This document shows, one piece after another, positions 1-9,033 of a stretch of DNA of 64,000 nucleotides. This DNA is from Arthrobacter rhizosphaerae (GTDB lineage: Bacteria; Actinomycetota; Actinomycetes; Actinomycetales; Micrococcaceae). Below the pieces are notes generated by a model that saw only the letters and a list, made by a program, of their open reading frames with translations, was not told the origin of the DNA and did no database searches. Within the stretch, counting starts at the first letter, position 1. Each line of letters starts with the position of its first letter. The stretch spans positions 124,001 through 188,000 of the forward strand of contig NZ_JALLAN010000002.1 of assembly GCF_023062595.1 (NCBI RefSeq), in the 5' to 3' direction. The position numbers and the translations under genes were made by a program.

Positions 1-1171
1 AGAAGAGGAACTTCTCAGGATCCAGGCTGAGCAGATATTCGATGGTTTTCTGGTTGCCGTTCATGAGATACGGGTCCTCGACTGTGACGTCGGTGAGGCC
101 AGCCTCGAGCAGGTAGACCGAGGACTCAAGGCCCTCCGGGAGTACCTCCACATTGAATGTTCTAGTCACGGGGTTACTTCCTCCATAAGTGCCTGTTGCC
201 GTGAGAATCACTGTGACGGGTGAGCTCGGCGGCGTGACGGTTGCTGCGCCGCCATTGATCGCGATGGCGGCAGAGTTGGATGACGCCCAGCTGATGGCGG
301 TTCCCTTGGAACCCTCGAGCGGGACGGTGAAATTGGTGCTTACCGATGGCGGAACGGTGACCGCATCGAGGTCTGACTGCGCCACCGAGCCGGCATCGAA
401 GGCGGGGTTGTGCGCCTTGGTGAGGGCTACGACGTCGGTGGTGGAGGCGACGCCGTCGTAAACGGTGTAGTCGTCCAGCAATCCGTTGAGGTGGGCACCG
501 TTGTAGAGCGGGCCGTTGTAGCCGAGGGTCTTGGTGCTGGTGCTTTCGGAGCCCAGGACGCCGGTCGCGGTACCTGCCACCGGGAATTTCACGATGGCAG
601 ACTGGCGGACGCCGTTGCGGTAGATGACAACGTTCTTGCTGGCTTTGTCGTAGGTGGCCACGATGTGGGTCCACTGGTCGGTGGGGAAGAAGGTGGACCG
701 GGGTGCGTCGACGGCCACTTTGTAGGGCTGGCCGGTGGAGGGGCCGATGGAGAGGGCGAGCGGAGTTGTGTTGCTCTCGGAAGTCAGGTACCAGCCGTCG
801 GAGTTGTAGGCCTGCTTGTTCCAGGTGAATACCTGCTCGCCGGACATCGCTATGTTCGGCTTGAACCAGAACGAGACGCTCAAGTCTGCGGGCTGCAGGT
901 GCGCGGCGGTGCCGAGATTCACTGCGTTGGAGCCGTTGAAGTTGAACGCCTGGCCGGAGAGGCCGGTGCCGTAACCCGCGGTACCTTTTTGCATGGTGGG
1001 TGCGTTGGCCTTCGGGCTGACATCGGCGAGGCTTCCGTCGAACGGAAGTTCCAGCACCTTCCTGTCATCCAGCGATGTTTCGGCCGAAAAGGCAGGAGTC
1101 GTCATTGAGACTAGTCCTGCCGCAAGCATGATCACGCTAGTGGTCGCGATCGAGCGTTGTAATAGAGCCAC
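1..1171 (-). CDS. Secreted LamG / Ig-like / GH127-type glycosidase, N-terminal part only
   Basis: The gene enters from beyond base 1, so only the first 390 codons are visible. I chose a GTG start at 1171 because a purine-rich AGGGAGAG lies upstream and the codons after it encode a classical signal peptide of about 30 residues (basic start, hydrophobic core, cleavage after PAFSA). Residues about 40-235 look like a LamG/concanavalin-A-like lectin domain (conserved NFNGSN and DQWTHIVATYD). Residues about 245-330 resemble an atrophied bacterial Ig-like domain (ISWASSNSAAI). From about 345 the sequence LTDVTVEDPYL followed by YLLSLDPEKFL matches the start of DUF1680/GH127 beta-L-arabinofuranosidase-like enzymes. 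The likely role is extracellular breakdown of plant arabinose-containing glycans. Export and domain layout are visible; the enzyme class is inferred from about 40 residues. Confidence 0.75.
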   Translation of the reverse strand, partial: MALLQRSIATTSVIMLAAGLVSMTTPAFSAETSLDDRKVLELPFDGSLADVSPKANAPTMQKGTAGYGTGLSGQAFNFNGSNAVNLGTAAHLQPADLSVSFWFKPNIAMSGEQVFTWNKQAYNSDGWYLTSESNTTPLALSIGPSTGQPYKVAVDAPRSTFFPTDQWTHIVATYDKASKNVVIYRNGVRQSAIVKFPVAGTATGVLGSESTSTKTLGYNGPLYNGAHLNGLLDDYTVYDGVASTTDVVALTKAHNPAFDAGSVAQSDLDAVTVPPSVSTNFTVPLEGSKGTAISWASSNSAAIAINGGAATVTPPSSPVTVILTATGTYGGSNPVTRTFNVEVLPEGLESSVYLLEAGLTDVTVEDPYLMNGNQKTIEYLLSLDPEKFLF

Positions 1172-1311
1172 TCTTGGTCTCTCTCCCTTGAGAAGACCCA
1201 CCTGCTGAGCGATGGGGAGCGTCGCAAGGGGATGCGAAAGCCAGCGGTGGATAGCTCATGTTAGCGTTCACAGTTGGGTGGCACAAGAGGCATCTACAAC
1301 GAGAGTAAATG

Positions 1312-1378
1312 GCAACTGGGTCGCAGTTGTTGTTGTTTTGAGGGCTCAAAACAGCATTTACTGCTACCTAGTTGGGAG
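1312..1378. repeat. Palindromic intergenic repeat, copy 1 (degenerate)
   Basis: The stretch can fold into a long hairpin. The right arm (1342-1377) reads CTCAAAACAGCATTTACTG and then CTACCTAGTTGGGA. It is nearly the same as the right arm of the element at 10769-10836. The left arm (1312-1342) is a decayed complement of it. It lies downstream of the gene pair at 1393-2498 and upstream of the glycosidase, so it may act as a terminator or be a REP/MITE-like element. Confidence 0.75.
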
Positions 1379-1392
1379 GTGCCCTCTGCTGG

Positions 1393-1911
1393 CTACCTTG
1401 CCCCTTGGATAGCCGCAGAAAGCAGGCGGTCGAAGCTGTCGGTCCCGTTCTCCGGAGGGATAACCGTGAAGACTGCGCGCCATCTCCCTGGGCCGCTCAG
1501 CTCCAGGAGTGATGCCCGTTCCACATGCAGATTCAGGCCCGGCACCCCGCTGACGAGGAGCGGAACGTGCTCGCCGCTCTTGACCAGTTGCCGGAATTGC
1601 CTGACTGAGAGCTGATCATCAGGAGTGCCCGTCACCTCGACGATTGTGTCGTTGACCCTCTTGGTCAGCCCTGTCATAAAGCTCCTCTCGTCGGAGACCG
1701 CGGGAGCCGTAAAAATGGCCGCGAAAAACAGCGTGAACAAGGCAATGGCCCCGAAACTCTGGAGGAAGGGCATGAACATCATCAGAACCAGCCCCAGGAT
1801 CAAACCCAAGATAGTGAGCAGGATGAACCTGATCATGGGGTCTGGTTTTTTCGACCAGCGCACCAGCGTGACAGTGCTCTTGCCCGGCAGATCGAGCGCC
1901 AAGTTCTTCAT
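1393..1911 (-). CDS. Two-helix membrane protein, function unknown
   Basis: A protein of 172 residues. After a short cytoplasmic start there are two adjacent hydrophobic segments (about residues 26-46 and 49-71), then a soluble C-terminal domain of about 100 residues with no motif I recognise. The ATG at 1911 follows the TGA of the upstream gene by only two bases, so translation is probably coupled and the two products probably act together. It ends just before a palindromic repeat. I do not recognise the family. Confidence 0.75.
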   Translation of the reverse strand: MKNLALDLPGKSTVTLVRWSKKPDPMIRFILLTILGLILGLVLMMFMPFLQSFGAIALFTLFFAAIFTAPAVSDERSFMTGLTKRVNDTIVEVTGTPDDQLSVRQFRQLVKSGEHVPLLVSGVPGLNLHVERASLLELSGPGRWRAVFTVIPPENGTDSFDRLLSAAIQGAR

Positions 1912-1913
1912 GT

Positions 1914-2498
1914 TCAGTACCCCTTCACTTCCATAAGCGCTTCAGCCAGGATGACTGCCTGGCGTGCTTCCTTGAGATCGCTGTGGAGCCCCAGATCGGA
2001 GACGACGACGGCGGCGGCACGGGTTGGGCCAGCCAGTTCAGAAAAGGCCCTGCTCAGGTTGTCGCGGTCTTGTGACAGCATTCGGGACGAGTGCAGCTTG
2101 GCCCTGCTGACCTCAAGCTCCAGGAGCGACTTATCGATTGCCTCGCGGCGGCCTTGCATGACCGCCAGCTTTTCGGTCAGGTGCACGATGCGGGCACGGA
2201 GCATCGACTCCATCTTCTGCGCGGTGTCGTGGAGCTCGCTCAGGGCAGTGTACGTCTGTGGCGAACCGTACGATGCGCCAGATGGTGTGCCAGAAAGCAG
2301 GGCCAGCTGCTCACCTACGTGGTTCCGGCGTCGTTCCCATTTACGGAGTGCCACGGTGTACGGTCCCACAAGCAAGGAGACGGCCTTGAGCGCATTGTCC
2401 AAGGAGGCGGCCCTTGTGATCAGGTTTGCGGTGGCGGCGTCCAACCTCGCCAGGAAGGCGGCGTAGCTGTCAGGAGGGGGATCGTTTTTCCTGTTCAT
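1914..2498 (-). CDS. Soluble helical / coiled-coil protein, function unknown
   Basis: A 194-residue soluble protein with no signal peptide or membrane segment. It is rich in Leu, Ala, Glu and Arg, and residues about 85-150 look like a continuous amphipathic helix or coiled coil. The stop is two bases from the start of the two-helix membrane protein, which points to one transcript and a membrane-associated complex. No family is recognised. Confidence 0.75.
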   Translation of the reverse strand: MNRKNDPPPDSYAAFLARLDAATANLITRAASLDNALKAVSLLVGPYTVALRKWERRRNHVGEQLALLSGTPSGASYGSPQTYTALSELHDTAQKMESMLRARIVHLTEKLAVMQGRREAIDKSLLELEVSRAKLHSSRMLSQDRDNLSRAFSELAGPTRAAAVVVSDLGLHSDLKEARQAVILAEALMEVKGY

Positions 2499-2841
2499 AC
2501 GTCACCGCCCGCAGGCCATGACGACGCCGGCGGGAATCCCTGCCGGTCTGTCCGGTCCTGCTCACGCTGGCTTGATTCCACTCGCCAGAACGTGACCCCA
2601 ACGCCCATGTCAAGAGGATAGAGGTTCCGGGGCTGGTTGTCATAGGGTTCGTGGCGTGCGGGTTTGGGCCGGACCAGGTCCAGATCGCTCGCGCCACGGA
2701 ACGGAAAAAGGCGGCCGTGCTGGTGCACGGGGCCGCGGTGATGAAAGTGCTCATCACGGGGATCCCGCCCATGGTGATTCCGATCTGCTGGCCAAGGTCG
2801 TCAATCCAGGTCAGAAACGGTCGTTTTTGACTATGCATCAC
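2470..2841 (-). CDS. Possible small hypothetical protein upstream of the coiled-coil gene
   Basis: An open frame of 123 codons with strong GC preference at third codon positions, as expected for a real gene in this genome. It overlaps the next gene by 29 bases, which is more than usual, and I see no recognisable domain or clear ribosome site. The true start could be an internal ATG near residue 24. It may be a genuine first gene of the 1393-2498 operon or a gene remnant. Confidence 0.3.
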   Translation of the reverse strand: MMHSQKRPFLTWIDDLGQQIGITMGGIPVMSTFITAAPCTSTAAFFRSVARAIWTWSGPNPHATNPMTTSPGTSILLTWALGSRSGEWNQASVSRTGQTGRDSRRRRHGLRAVTYEQEKRSPS

Positions 2842-3123
2842 CAGCCAGGGCGTACCTGCACTTCCTGCTGGATCCTGCCTGATCGACCAGTACCATTCGC
2901 GCTTACGCGCAGCGCCTTGACGCCTTCTTCACTACTACTTGCCGCATCGGCATCAACTTCTCAAAACGAGGTGTCGTTTTTCTGTCACAAGTTTGAGGGC
3001 TGTCTGGTCTTAGTTGGTGACGATGCCTGAGGACAAGCAGCGCCCATGGAATCCAAGATGACATGTCCGCGCGCACCTCAAGGAATCTTAACTTTAGGTA
3101 TCTCGAATGAATGGAATGTAGTG
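2842..3123. other. Intergenic region before the flavoprotein gene
   Basis: No convincing gene. A TGTCACA motif near 2985 resembles the upstream element reported for ECF41 sigma factors, but I see no matching downstream box at normal spacing. Confidence 0.4.
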
Positions 3124-4857
3124 ATGAAGTCTCAGGAACTGCGTGTATCGACGTCCGTGCTCGTCATTGGCACCGGAGGCGCAGGACTCCGCGCCGCCAT
3201 CGAGTTGGCCGAGCTGGGTGTAGATGTGCTCGCTGTCGGCAAAAGGCCCAAGAGTGATGCCCACACCTCGCTCGCGGCGGGAGGCATCAACGCCGCTCTC
3301 GGCACAATGGATGCCGATGACAGTTGGCAGCAGCACGCTGCCGACACAATCCTCGAAAGCTACCATCTTGCAAACCCTGAGATCGTGGAGATTGTCACAA
3401 AAGGCGCCGCACAGGGTATCAGCGACCTGGAACGCTACGGCATGCCGTTCGCCCGCGAGGAAGACGGCCGGATCAGCCAGCGTTTCTTCGGTGCTCATAC
3501 GTTCCGCCGGACCGCTTTCAGCGGCGACTACACGGGGCTTGAAATTCAGCGCACGCTTGTTAATCGCGCCGCCCAGCTCGACATTCCGATATTGGACGAT
3601 GTTTACATCACGCGCATTCTCGTCACCGACGGCCGGGTCTTTGGTGCCTACGGCTTCCGGCTCTCGGATGGGACGCGCTATCTGATCCATGCGGACGCCG
3701 TGGTGCTCGCAGCCGGAGGGCACACCCGCATCTGGCGGCGCACGTCCAGTCGGCGGGACGAGAACACCGGTGATTCCTTCCGCCTGGCAGTGCTCGCGGG
3801 CGGCCGCATCCGCGACCCGGAGCTGGTCCAGTTCCATCCCTCAGGCATTCTTGAGCCAGAAAATGCTGCAGGAACGCTCATCTCCGAAGCCGCGCGCGGT
3901 GAGGGCGGTGTGCTCACCAACGCCATCGGTGAGCGATTCATGGCCAGATACGATGCAGAGCGTATGGAGCTCTCCACCCGCGATCGGGTCGCCCTGGCTT
4001 GTTATACAGAGATCCAAGAAGGCCGAGGCACGCCCAATGGTGGGGTGTGGCTGGACGTTTCCCACCTGCCGCGGGAGAGGATCATGCGTCGCCTGCCGCG
4101 TGTGTATCAGACCATGCTCGAATTGCAGATGCTCGATATCACGACGACGCCCATAGAAATCGCACCGACCGCGCATTACTCCATGGGCGGCGTCTGGGTC
4201 CGTCCCGAGGATCACAGCACCGATGTCGCGGGCCTCTACGCAATCGGGGAGGCCTCAAGCGGCCTGCATGGCGCTAACCGTTTGGGGGGCAACTCGCTGA
4301 TCGAGCTCCTGGTCTTCGGCAGGATCGTCGGCAATGCCGCCGCTGAGTACTCGCAGTCCCTCACTGCACACGTGCGCTCAACGGAAGCGGTGGATGAAGC
4401 TCGAAAAGAGATAGATGACCTGCTCCACGCCAATGGCCGGGAGAACGTCCGCGTACTTCAGCGGGCCATCCGAGACACCATGACCGAGCATGCTGGAGTC
4501 GTGCGCGACGAAGAAGGTCTTACCCAGGGCCTGGCAGAGCTGGACGGGATTGAAGCCCGCATCACCGAGGTGGGCGTGCATCCCGACATTGCCGGATATC
4601 AGGATCTTGCACACGCTTTTGACTTGAAGGCGGCCGCTCTTGCCGCACGTGCGACGCTCGAAGCTGCCCGTGAACGCCGTGAAACACGCGGCTGTCATAA
4701 CCGCAGCGACTATCCCGATCTTGATTCAAGCTTGCAGGTGAATCTTGTCTGGTCTCCTGCTCGTGGCATCGAGCACGAAGGCATCGCACCTGTATCGCGC
4801 GAGATCGCGAAGCACATGCGCCAACCGGTCACAACCGCCGACAAACTCGTCGAGTGA
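3124..4857 (+). CDS. SdhA/FrdA-like FAD-dependent oxidoreductase (stand-alone)
   Basis: A 577-residue flavoprotein of the succinate dehydrogenase / fumarate reductase / L-aspartate oxidase family. A dinucleotide-binding motif GTGGAG is at residues 16-21. The segment AHTSLAAGGI keeps the His-Thr that carries covalent FAD in SdhA. The substrate motifs EAARGEGG and HYSMGGV and the signature HGANRLGGNSL are present. I prefer ATG 3124, where family homology begins. An in-frame ATG at 3046 has an upstream GAGGA and would add 26 unlike residues. No iron-sulfur or membrane-anchor subunit is adjacent, so electrons must go to an unlinked partner, or the enzyme is a soluble oxidase or reductase. The physiological substrate is not shown by the sequence. 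Confidence 0.85.
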   Translation: MKSQELRVSTSVLVIGTGGAGLRAAIELAELGVDVLAVGKRPKSDAHTSLAAGGINAALGTMDADDSWQQHAADTILESYHLANPEIVEIVTKGAAQGISDLERYGMPFAREEDGRISQRFFGAHTFRRTAFSGDYTGLEIQRTLVNRAAQLDIPILDDVYITRILVTDGRVFGAYGFRLSDGTRYLIHADAVVLAAGGHTRIWRRTSSRRDENTGDSFRLAVLAGGRIRDPELVQFHPSGILEPENAAGTLISEAARGEGGVLTNAIGERFMARYDAERMELSTRDRVALACYTEIQEGRGTPNGGVWLDVSHLPRERIMRRLPRVYQTMLELQMLDITTTPIEIAPTAHYSMGGVWVRPEDHSTDVAGLYAIGEASSGLHGANRLGGNSLIELLVFGRIVGNAAAEYSQSLTAHVRSTEAVDEARKEIDDLLHANGRENVRVLQRAIRDTMTEHAGVVRDEEGLTQGLAELDGIEARITEVGVHPDIAGYQDLAHAFDLKAAALAARATLEAARERRETRGCHNRSDYPDLDSSLQVNLVWSPARGIEHEGIAPVSREIAKHMRQPVTTADKLVE

Positions 4858-5055
4858 ATGAGGGTGCGGTGCATCCAGGCAGGACCTGCGCGTCACAGAT
4901 CAATGCTTCATTGATTCCCTCAGTCAAAGACCCTCTTACGTTCCACCCGAGTGGGCGCTATTGGGAGGGATGTCCACCAAGAAAAAACCCGCAGAGCAAG
5001 GGAATCAGTTAAGAATTGGTACACCAACTTACCGCCGGATTTGCCCTTCGCGTTA

Positions 5056-5089
5056 TGTCACACAGGCCCGGACTTCCCTCGCTGGCGTC
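5056..5089 (+). promoter_or_regulatory. Candidate ECF41-type promoter element upstream of the sigma gene
   Basis: TGTCACA at 5056-5062 and CGTC at 5086-5089 match my recollection of the two ECF41 promoter boxes. The 23-base spacing is longer than I would expect, so this is only a candidate for autoregulation. Confidence 0.3.
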
Positions 5090-5117
5090 CGACCCTTCGA
5101 GCAGTAATATTGGGCGC

Positions 5118-6014
5118 ATGGATGCCGACACCGGGTCAACGGACGAATTGGAAACGGCATCGACAGTATTTGCTGATGTCCGTCCTCGATTGTTTGGGAT
5201 CGCCTACCGCATGCTCGGCAGTGTCAGCGAGGCGGAGGACATCGTCCAGGAGACGTGGGTTCGATGGCAGACCTGCGATCGCAGCCAGGTTCGGCATGCG
5301 CCGGCGTTCCTGGCGACCACCGCCACCCGTCTTGCCATCAATGTCGGGCAGTCGGCACGTGTCCGTCGTGAGACTTATGTCGGTCCCTGGCTGCCCGAGC
5401 CTGTGGACACAAGCGCCGACCCTGAACTGGGCGCCTTGCGTGGTGAAGCGCTCGAGTTCGCGGTGTTGCTGATACTGGAAAAATTGACGCCGACCGAACG
5501 GGCAGCGTACGTGCTGCGGCAAGCGTTCGACTACCCCTATGAGCAGATCGCTGAGGTCATCCAACAGACAGAAGGGAATGCCCGCCAGTTGGTCAGCCGG
5601 GCGCGCAAACGCCTTGCTGAGGAGAAACGCGCTGAGGTGAGCGTGAGCGAGCAGCGGCATCTGCTGGAGGCATTCCTGGTTGCTGCGCGAACCGGGAACC
5701 TGGCCGCGCTGGAGGCACTGTTCGCTGCTGATGTGGTCAGTTACTCCGACGGCGGCGGTAAGGTTCGGGCTTCCAAGTTCCCTGTTGTCGGACGGGAACG
5801 GGTCGCGAAGTACTATCACGCGTTCGCGTCGCGTTTCTGGGTTGGTGTCGATACCGAGCCTTTCATGGCTAACGGCCGGCCCTCGGCACGGCTGGTTCAG
5901 GACGGGGTGGTGTTTGCGGTGGTGACTCTCACTGCGTCTGCCGATGGTATTGATCGGCTGTTGTGGACGATGAATCCGGACAAACTCTCCGGCGTGACGA
6001 GGGTTGGCGGCTGA
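5118..6014 (+). CDS. ECF41-family RNA polymerase sigma factor (SigJ-like)
   Basis: A 298-residue sigma-70 family regulator. Sigma region 2 is at about residues 15-85 (FGIAYRMLGSVSEAEDIVQETW), and region 4 at about 120-175 (LTPTERAAYVLRQAFDYPYEQIAEVI). An SnoaL-like C-terminal extension of about 110 residues follows. Three motifs known in ECF41 proteins are visible: WLPEP in the linker, DGGGK in the extension and NPDKL near the end. In this group the extension controls sigma activity in place of an anti-sigma factor. I chose ATG 5118; an upstream TTG at 5016 would add residues unlike the family. The next gene is ltrA-like, not the small oxidoreductase usually found beside ECF41 genes. Confidence 0.9.
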   Translation: MDADTGSTDELETASTVFADVRPRLFGIAYRMLGSVSEAEDIVQETWVRWQTCDRSQVRHAPAFLATTATRLAINVGQSARVRRETYVGPWLPEPVDTSADPELGALRGEALEFAVLLILEKLTPTERAAYVLRQAFDYPYEQIAEVIQQTEGNARQLVSRARKRLAEEKRAEVSVSEQRHLLEAFLVAARTGNLAALEALFAADVVSYSDGGGKVRASKFPVVGRERVAKYYHAFASRFWVGVDTEPFMANGRPSARLVQDGVVFAVVTLTASADGIDRLLWTMNPDKLSGVTRVGG

Positions 6015-6056
6015 CCTGATGGCTTACATCCTGAGCTGTTTCATGGGGCACCGCTA

Positions 6057-7277
6057 ATGTCTGAGATCAGCCCTGCCCGGCATGGTCCGCGGGTGCGTAT
6101 GAGAGCCCGTGCGGCAGACGAATCGGACCGCCGTGCAAGCCAGCTGGAACTGCTGTTCGATCTCACTTTCGTGGTCGCTGTCGCCAGCCTTACAGCTCAA
6201 CTGGCACACGGCATCGCTGAAAATCATTTAGCCGAATCGATCCTGCCGTTCCTGCAGGTGTTCTTTGCGATCTGGTGGGCATGGATGAACTTCACCTGGT
6301 TTGCATCCGCGTTCGACACAGACGATCCGTTCTACCGGCTGCTGACGATGCTGCAGATGGGAGGCGTGCTGTTGCTGGGCGCAGGTGTGCCCGCAGCCTT
6401 CAACGACGGCGACTTTCTGACGGTCACCCTTGGCTTTATTGTGATGCGCATCGGTTTGATTGCCCAATGGCTACGGGCTGCGATTGAGGATCCGGCCAGC
6501 CGTCGGACGGCGTTACGATACGCACTCGGGTTCGCGGTCCTTCAATTCGGCTGGGTCCTGCGGTTGGTGTTGCAGCAGGCGGGGTTGTTGCCGGGGCAGC
6601 TGCAGCTCGCCGCGTTCGTGATGCTCGCTATTTTGGAGCTCACCGTTCCGTTGTGGGCCGAACGGACAGGTGGCAGCACCTGGCATCCGCATCATATTGC
6701 CGAGAGGTATGGCCTGTTCGCGATCATTCTGCTCGGCGAGAGCGTGCTGGCCGCATCGAATGGCGTGGCCGCTGCATTAACATCTGGCGGCGTGAGCGCA
6801 TACCTGATTACTGTCTCAGCGGCCAGCCTCGCGCTGTTGTTCTCCCTGTGGTGGCTGTACTTCCTACACCCTGCGGGCGAGGCATTGTCAGCAAATCGTG
6901 ACAAATCGTACCGATGGGGATATTGGCATTACGCTGTTTTTGCGGCGCTGGCCGCCCTCGGCGCAGGCCTCGAAGTTGCCATCACGCTCGCGCCGACGGA
7001 ACGTCAGCTCGATGTGCAGGCGTTTATCACGGGATACTGCGTCGCGGTTCCGACCGCGGTTTTTATGGGGTTGGTGTGGGCGGTTCACTCGCCGCTCACA
7101 TCCCGGCCGATCGTTCGTCCGGCGGTGATATTGCCGGCGGTGGGGGCGGTACTGGCGATTCCGGCGAGCGTCAGTGCCATCGGGGTTGCCGGAGTGGTGG
7201 GCGGAATCGCGGTTGTGTGTGCGCTGGTCGTCGCGGTGACGGTGTTGCAGCCCCGACACAAGCCGGAAGCAAGCTGA
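6057..7277 (+). CDS. Low temperature requirement protein A (LtrA) family membrane protein
   Basis: A 406-residue polytopic protein with about ten hydrophobic segments and the family's N-terminal signature (ELLFDLTFVVAVASLTAQLA). A second conserved block, HIAERYGLFAIILLGES, is near residue 220. LtrA proteins were named for cold growth in Listeria; their biochemical activity is not established. The gene starts 42 bases after the sigma factor on the same strand, so the two may be co-transcribed and the sigma factor may control it. Confidence 0.85.
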   Translation: MSEISPARHGPRVRMRARAADESDRRASQLELLFDLTFVVAVASLTAQLAHGIAENHLAESILPFLQVFFAIWWAWMNFTWFASAFDTDDPFYRLLTMLQMGGVLLLGAGVPAAFNDGDFLTVTLGFIVMRIGLIAQWLRAAIEDPASRRTALRYALGFAVLQFGWVLRLVLQQAGLLPGQLQLAAFVMLAILELTVPLWAERTGGSTWHPHHIAERYGLFAIILLGESVLAASNGVAAALTSGGVSAYLITVSAASLALLFSLWWLYFLHPAGEALSANRDKSYRWGYWHYAVFAALAALGAGLEVAITLAPTERQLDVQAFITGYCVAVPTAVFMGLVWAVHSPLTSRPIVRPAVILPAVGAVLAIPASVSAIGVAGVVGGIAVVCALVVAVTVLQPRHKPEAS

Positions 7278-7631
7278 TCGGTCCCCGATCCGATTTCCGC
7301 GACACTCACATGCGGCTTTGCCCCGACGCCCATCGGGCTCGCCGTAGTCCTAGTCGGTGTCTTGAAGAGCTTTTTGATTTACGAGACATAGTTTTCGACG
7401 AGTCCTATCCGGCGCAGCAAGATTCGATGGAGGGCATTGCGTCTCTGACTTCCTCTCGGCGGACAGCGAGTCCTTCACCGATAACTGCTGACCGGCAGGA
7501 TACTGCGCAGTCCTGTTCAGCGCTGCCCAGGGCCCCTCATGGCGAAGGTCGTGACCGTATGGATGGTTTCCCGGCGGAATCGTAGCTCTTGGCGGTGGAT
7601 CTATTTCCCCCACCGCGCGGAGGAATCGCGC
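7278..7631. other. Intergenic region between convergent genes, no gene seen
   Basis: The 354 bases separate ltrA from the oppositely oriented reductase gene. I see no recognisable coding sequence, RNA gene or strong terminator. Confidence 0.5.
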
Positions 7632-8195
7632 TCAGCGCCTCGTCTCGTACCTGGTCAGGACCACGCCGCCGGGAAACGTCCGCGTCTCCACCAGGTCCAG
7701 GTTCACCCAGCTGTCCAGCGCGGTGAAGAACGGCGTGCCGCCGCCCACCAGGACCGGATAGGTGGCCAGCACGTACTCGTCGATCAGCCCTGCCCGCATG
7801 GCCGCCCCGGCGAGGGTTGCGCCGCCGACGCTCATCGGGCCGCCGTCCTCGGCCTTGAGCCTAGTGATCGCGCCGATGGCGTCGCCGCTGACCAGGCGGG
7901 TGTTCCAGTCGACCTTGTCGATCGTCGAGGAGAACACCACCTTCGGCGTGTCCCGCCAGTTCCGCGCGAACTCGATCTCCGCCGGAGTGGCGTTGGGCTG
8001 CTGGTCGCCAGTGGGCCAGTATGAGCTCATTGTCTCCCAGAGCTTGCGCCCGTACAGCATCAGGCTGATCGCCCGCTCCTGGTCAAGCCACCACTGGAAC
8101 AATTCGTCGCTCGGCCCGCTCCAGCCAATGTCGTCGCCGGCCGCGGCGATATAGCCGTCCAGGGTCAGGTTCATGCCGTAGATCAGTTTCCGCAT
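7632..8195 (-). CDS. Dihydrofolate reductase family protein (RibD C-terminal type)
   Basis: A 187-residue protein. It starts MRKLIYGMNLTLDGYIA, the usual opening of small bacterial RibD-C/DHFR-fold reductases. LMLYGRKLWETM (cofactor site) and MSVGGATLAG (second nucleotide loop) follow at the expected places. ATG 8195 is preceded by GGAAGG at good spacing, and the open frame further upstream shows no family similarity. Such proteins bind NADPH; the substrate is usually unknown. It is not linked to riboflavin or folate genes here. Confidence 0.85.
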   Translation of the reverse strand: MRKLIYGMNLTLDGYIAAAGDDIGWSGPSDELFQWWLDQERAISLMLYGRKLWETMSSYWPTGDQQPNATPAEIEFARNWRDTPKVVFSSTIDKVDWNTRLVSGDAIGAITRLKAEDGGPMSVGGATLAGAAMRAGLIDEYVLATYPVLVGGGTPFFTALDSWVNLDLVETRTFPGGVVLTRYETRR

Positions 8196-8589
8196 GGCGT
8201 CAGCCTTCCGTCGGTCCGTTCTCCAGCGTATAGATCGGGCGCGGCGCGGGAAACTCATCGGTGCGCGATCGACTCGCGGGTAGTGCTCGTGCTCGGGGGT
8301 CAGCGTGGCATACTCGACCACCTCCCGCGCGCGCCCCCCGTCCAACATGAACACGCCCAGCCCGGTGGAGGATCCTCGAGATCATGGCAAGCATAGATGT
8401 CTTGCCGGAGACCCCGGTGGATAGCAGTCCCCTCCCGACACCTGACGCCAGCATGAACCCACGCGCCAGATAACCCTTCAAGGGCCCGCCGGTTATCGCC
8501 GCAACCTTATTCCGCTCGACGACTCAGACGACATTCAAAATCAGACGACATTCAAAAACGGTCGAAATTGAGACCCTCCGAATTGCTCA
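8196..8589 (-). other. Intergenic region, possible gene relic
   Basis: No intact gene. Minus-strand frames at 8200-8481 contain a GVSGKTSM segment that could be a decayed nucleotide-binding loop, followed by sequence in another frame. This could be a relic of an unknown gene, but I cannot name it. Direct repeats of GACGACATTCAAAA sit near 8525-8555. Confidence 0.3.
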
Positions 8590-9033
8590 TTACTCGGATA
8601 AGGCCTTGACGCATGATGCGAGCAAGTCTCGCAGTTGTTGTTGTTGGTTGATGTTCAGCGCCTGTGTCATCCGGGTCTCCACGGAACTGACAGCAGCGCT
8701 TGCGGCCCGCAGCCGCTCTCCACCCAACGGTGTGAGCTGAACAGGCAGGGCCCTGCCGGCAGGTGACTGATCCGGCCTGGACACGAGCTGTTCCCTTTCG
8801 AGGGACTGCAGGAGAACGTTCATCGACTGCCGGGAAACGAAGGCTCCGCGAGCCAGTTCCGAGTTGGAAAGACCGGGACGCTGGTGGAGGAGCTCAAGAC
8901 ATGCGTATTGCGGCACGGTCATTCCTAACGGACGCAGCGCAGCGTCCATCGCCGAGCGCAGCACGCTGTGCGCCTGCTTGAGGTGGTACCCCAGCGAGGT
9001 GTCCAGATCCACCCCAACATCATCTTGACTCAT
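8590..9033 (-). CDS. MarR family transcriptional regulator
   Basis: A 147-residue winged-helix protein. The DNA-binding part is visible at about residues 40-110: VPQYACLELLHQRPGLSNSEL, then the recognition helix region FVSRQSMNVLLQSLERE and the wing around RALPVQLTPLG. Dimerisation helices flank it. It is divergent from a glyoxalase-fold gene 60 bases away, and the intergenic region has two palindromes. It therefore most likely represses itself and its neighbour until an aromatic or electrophilic ligand binds; the ligand is unknown. Confidence 0.9.
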   Translation of the reverse strand: MSQDDVGVDLDTSLGYHLKQAHSVLRSAMDAALRPLGMTVPQYACLELLHQRPGLSNSELARGAFVSRQSMNVLLQSLEREQLVSRPDQSPAGRALPVQLTPLGGERLRAASAAVSSVETRMTQALNINQQQQLRDLLASCVKALSE

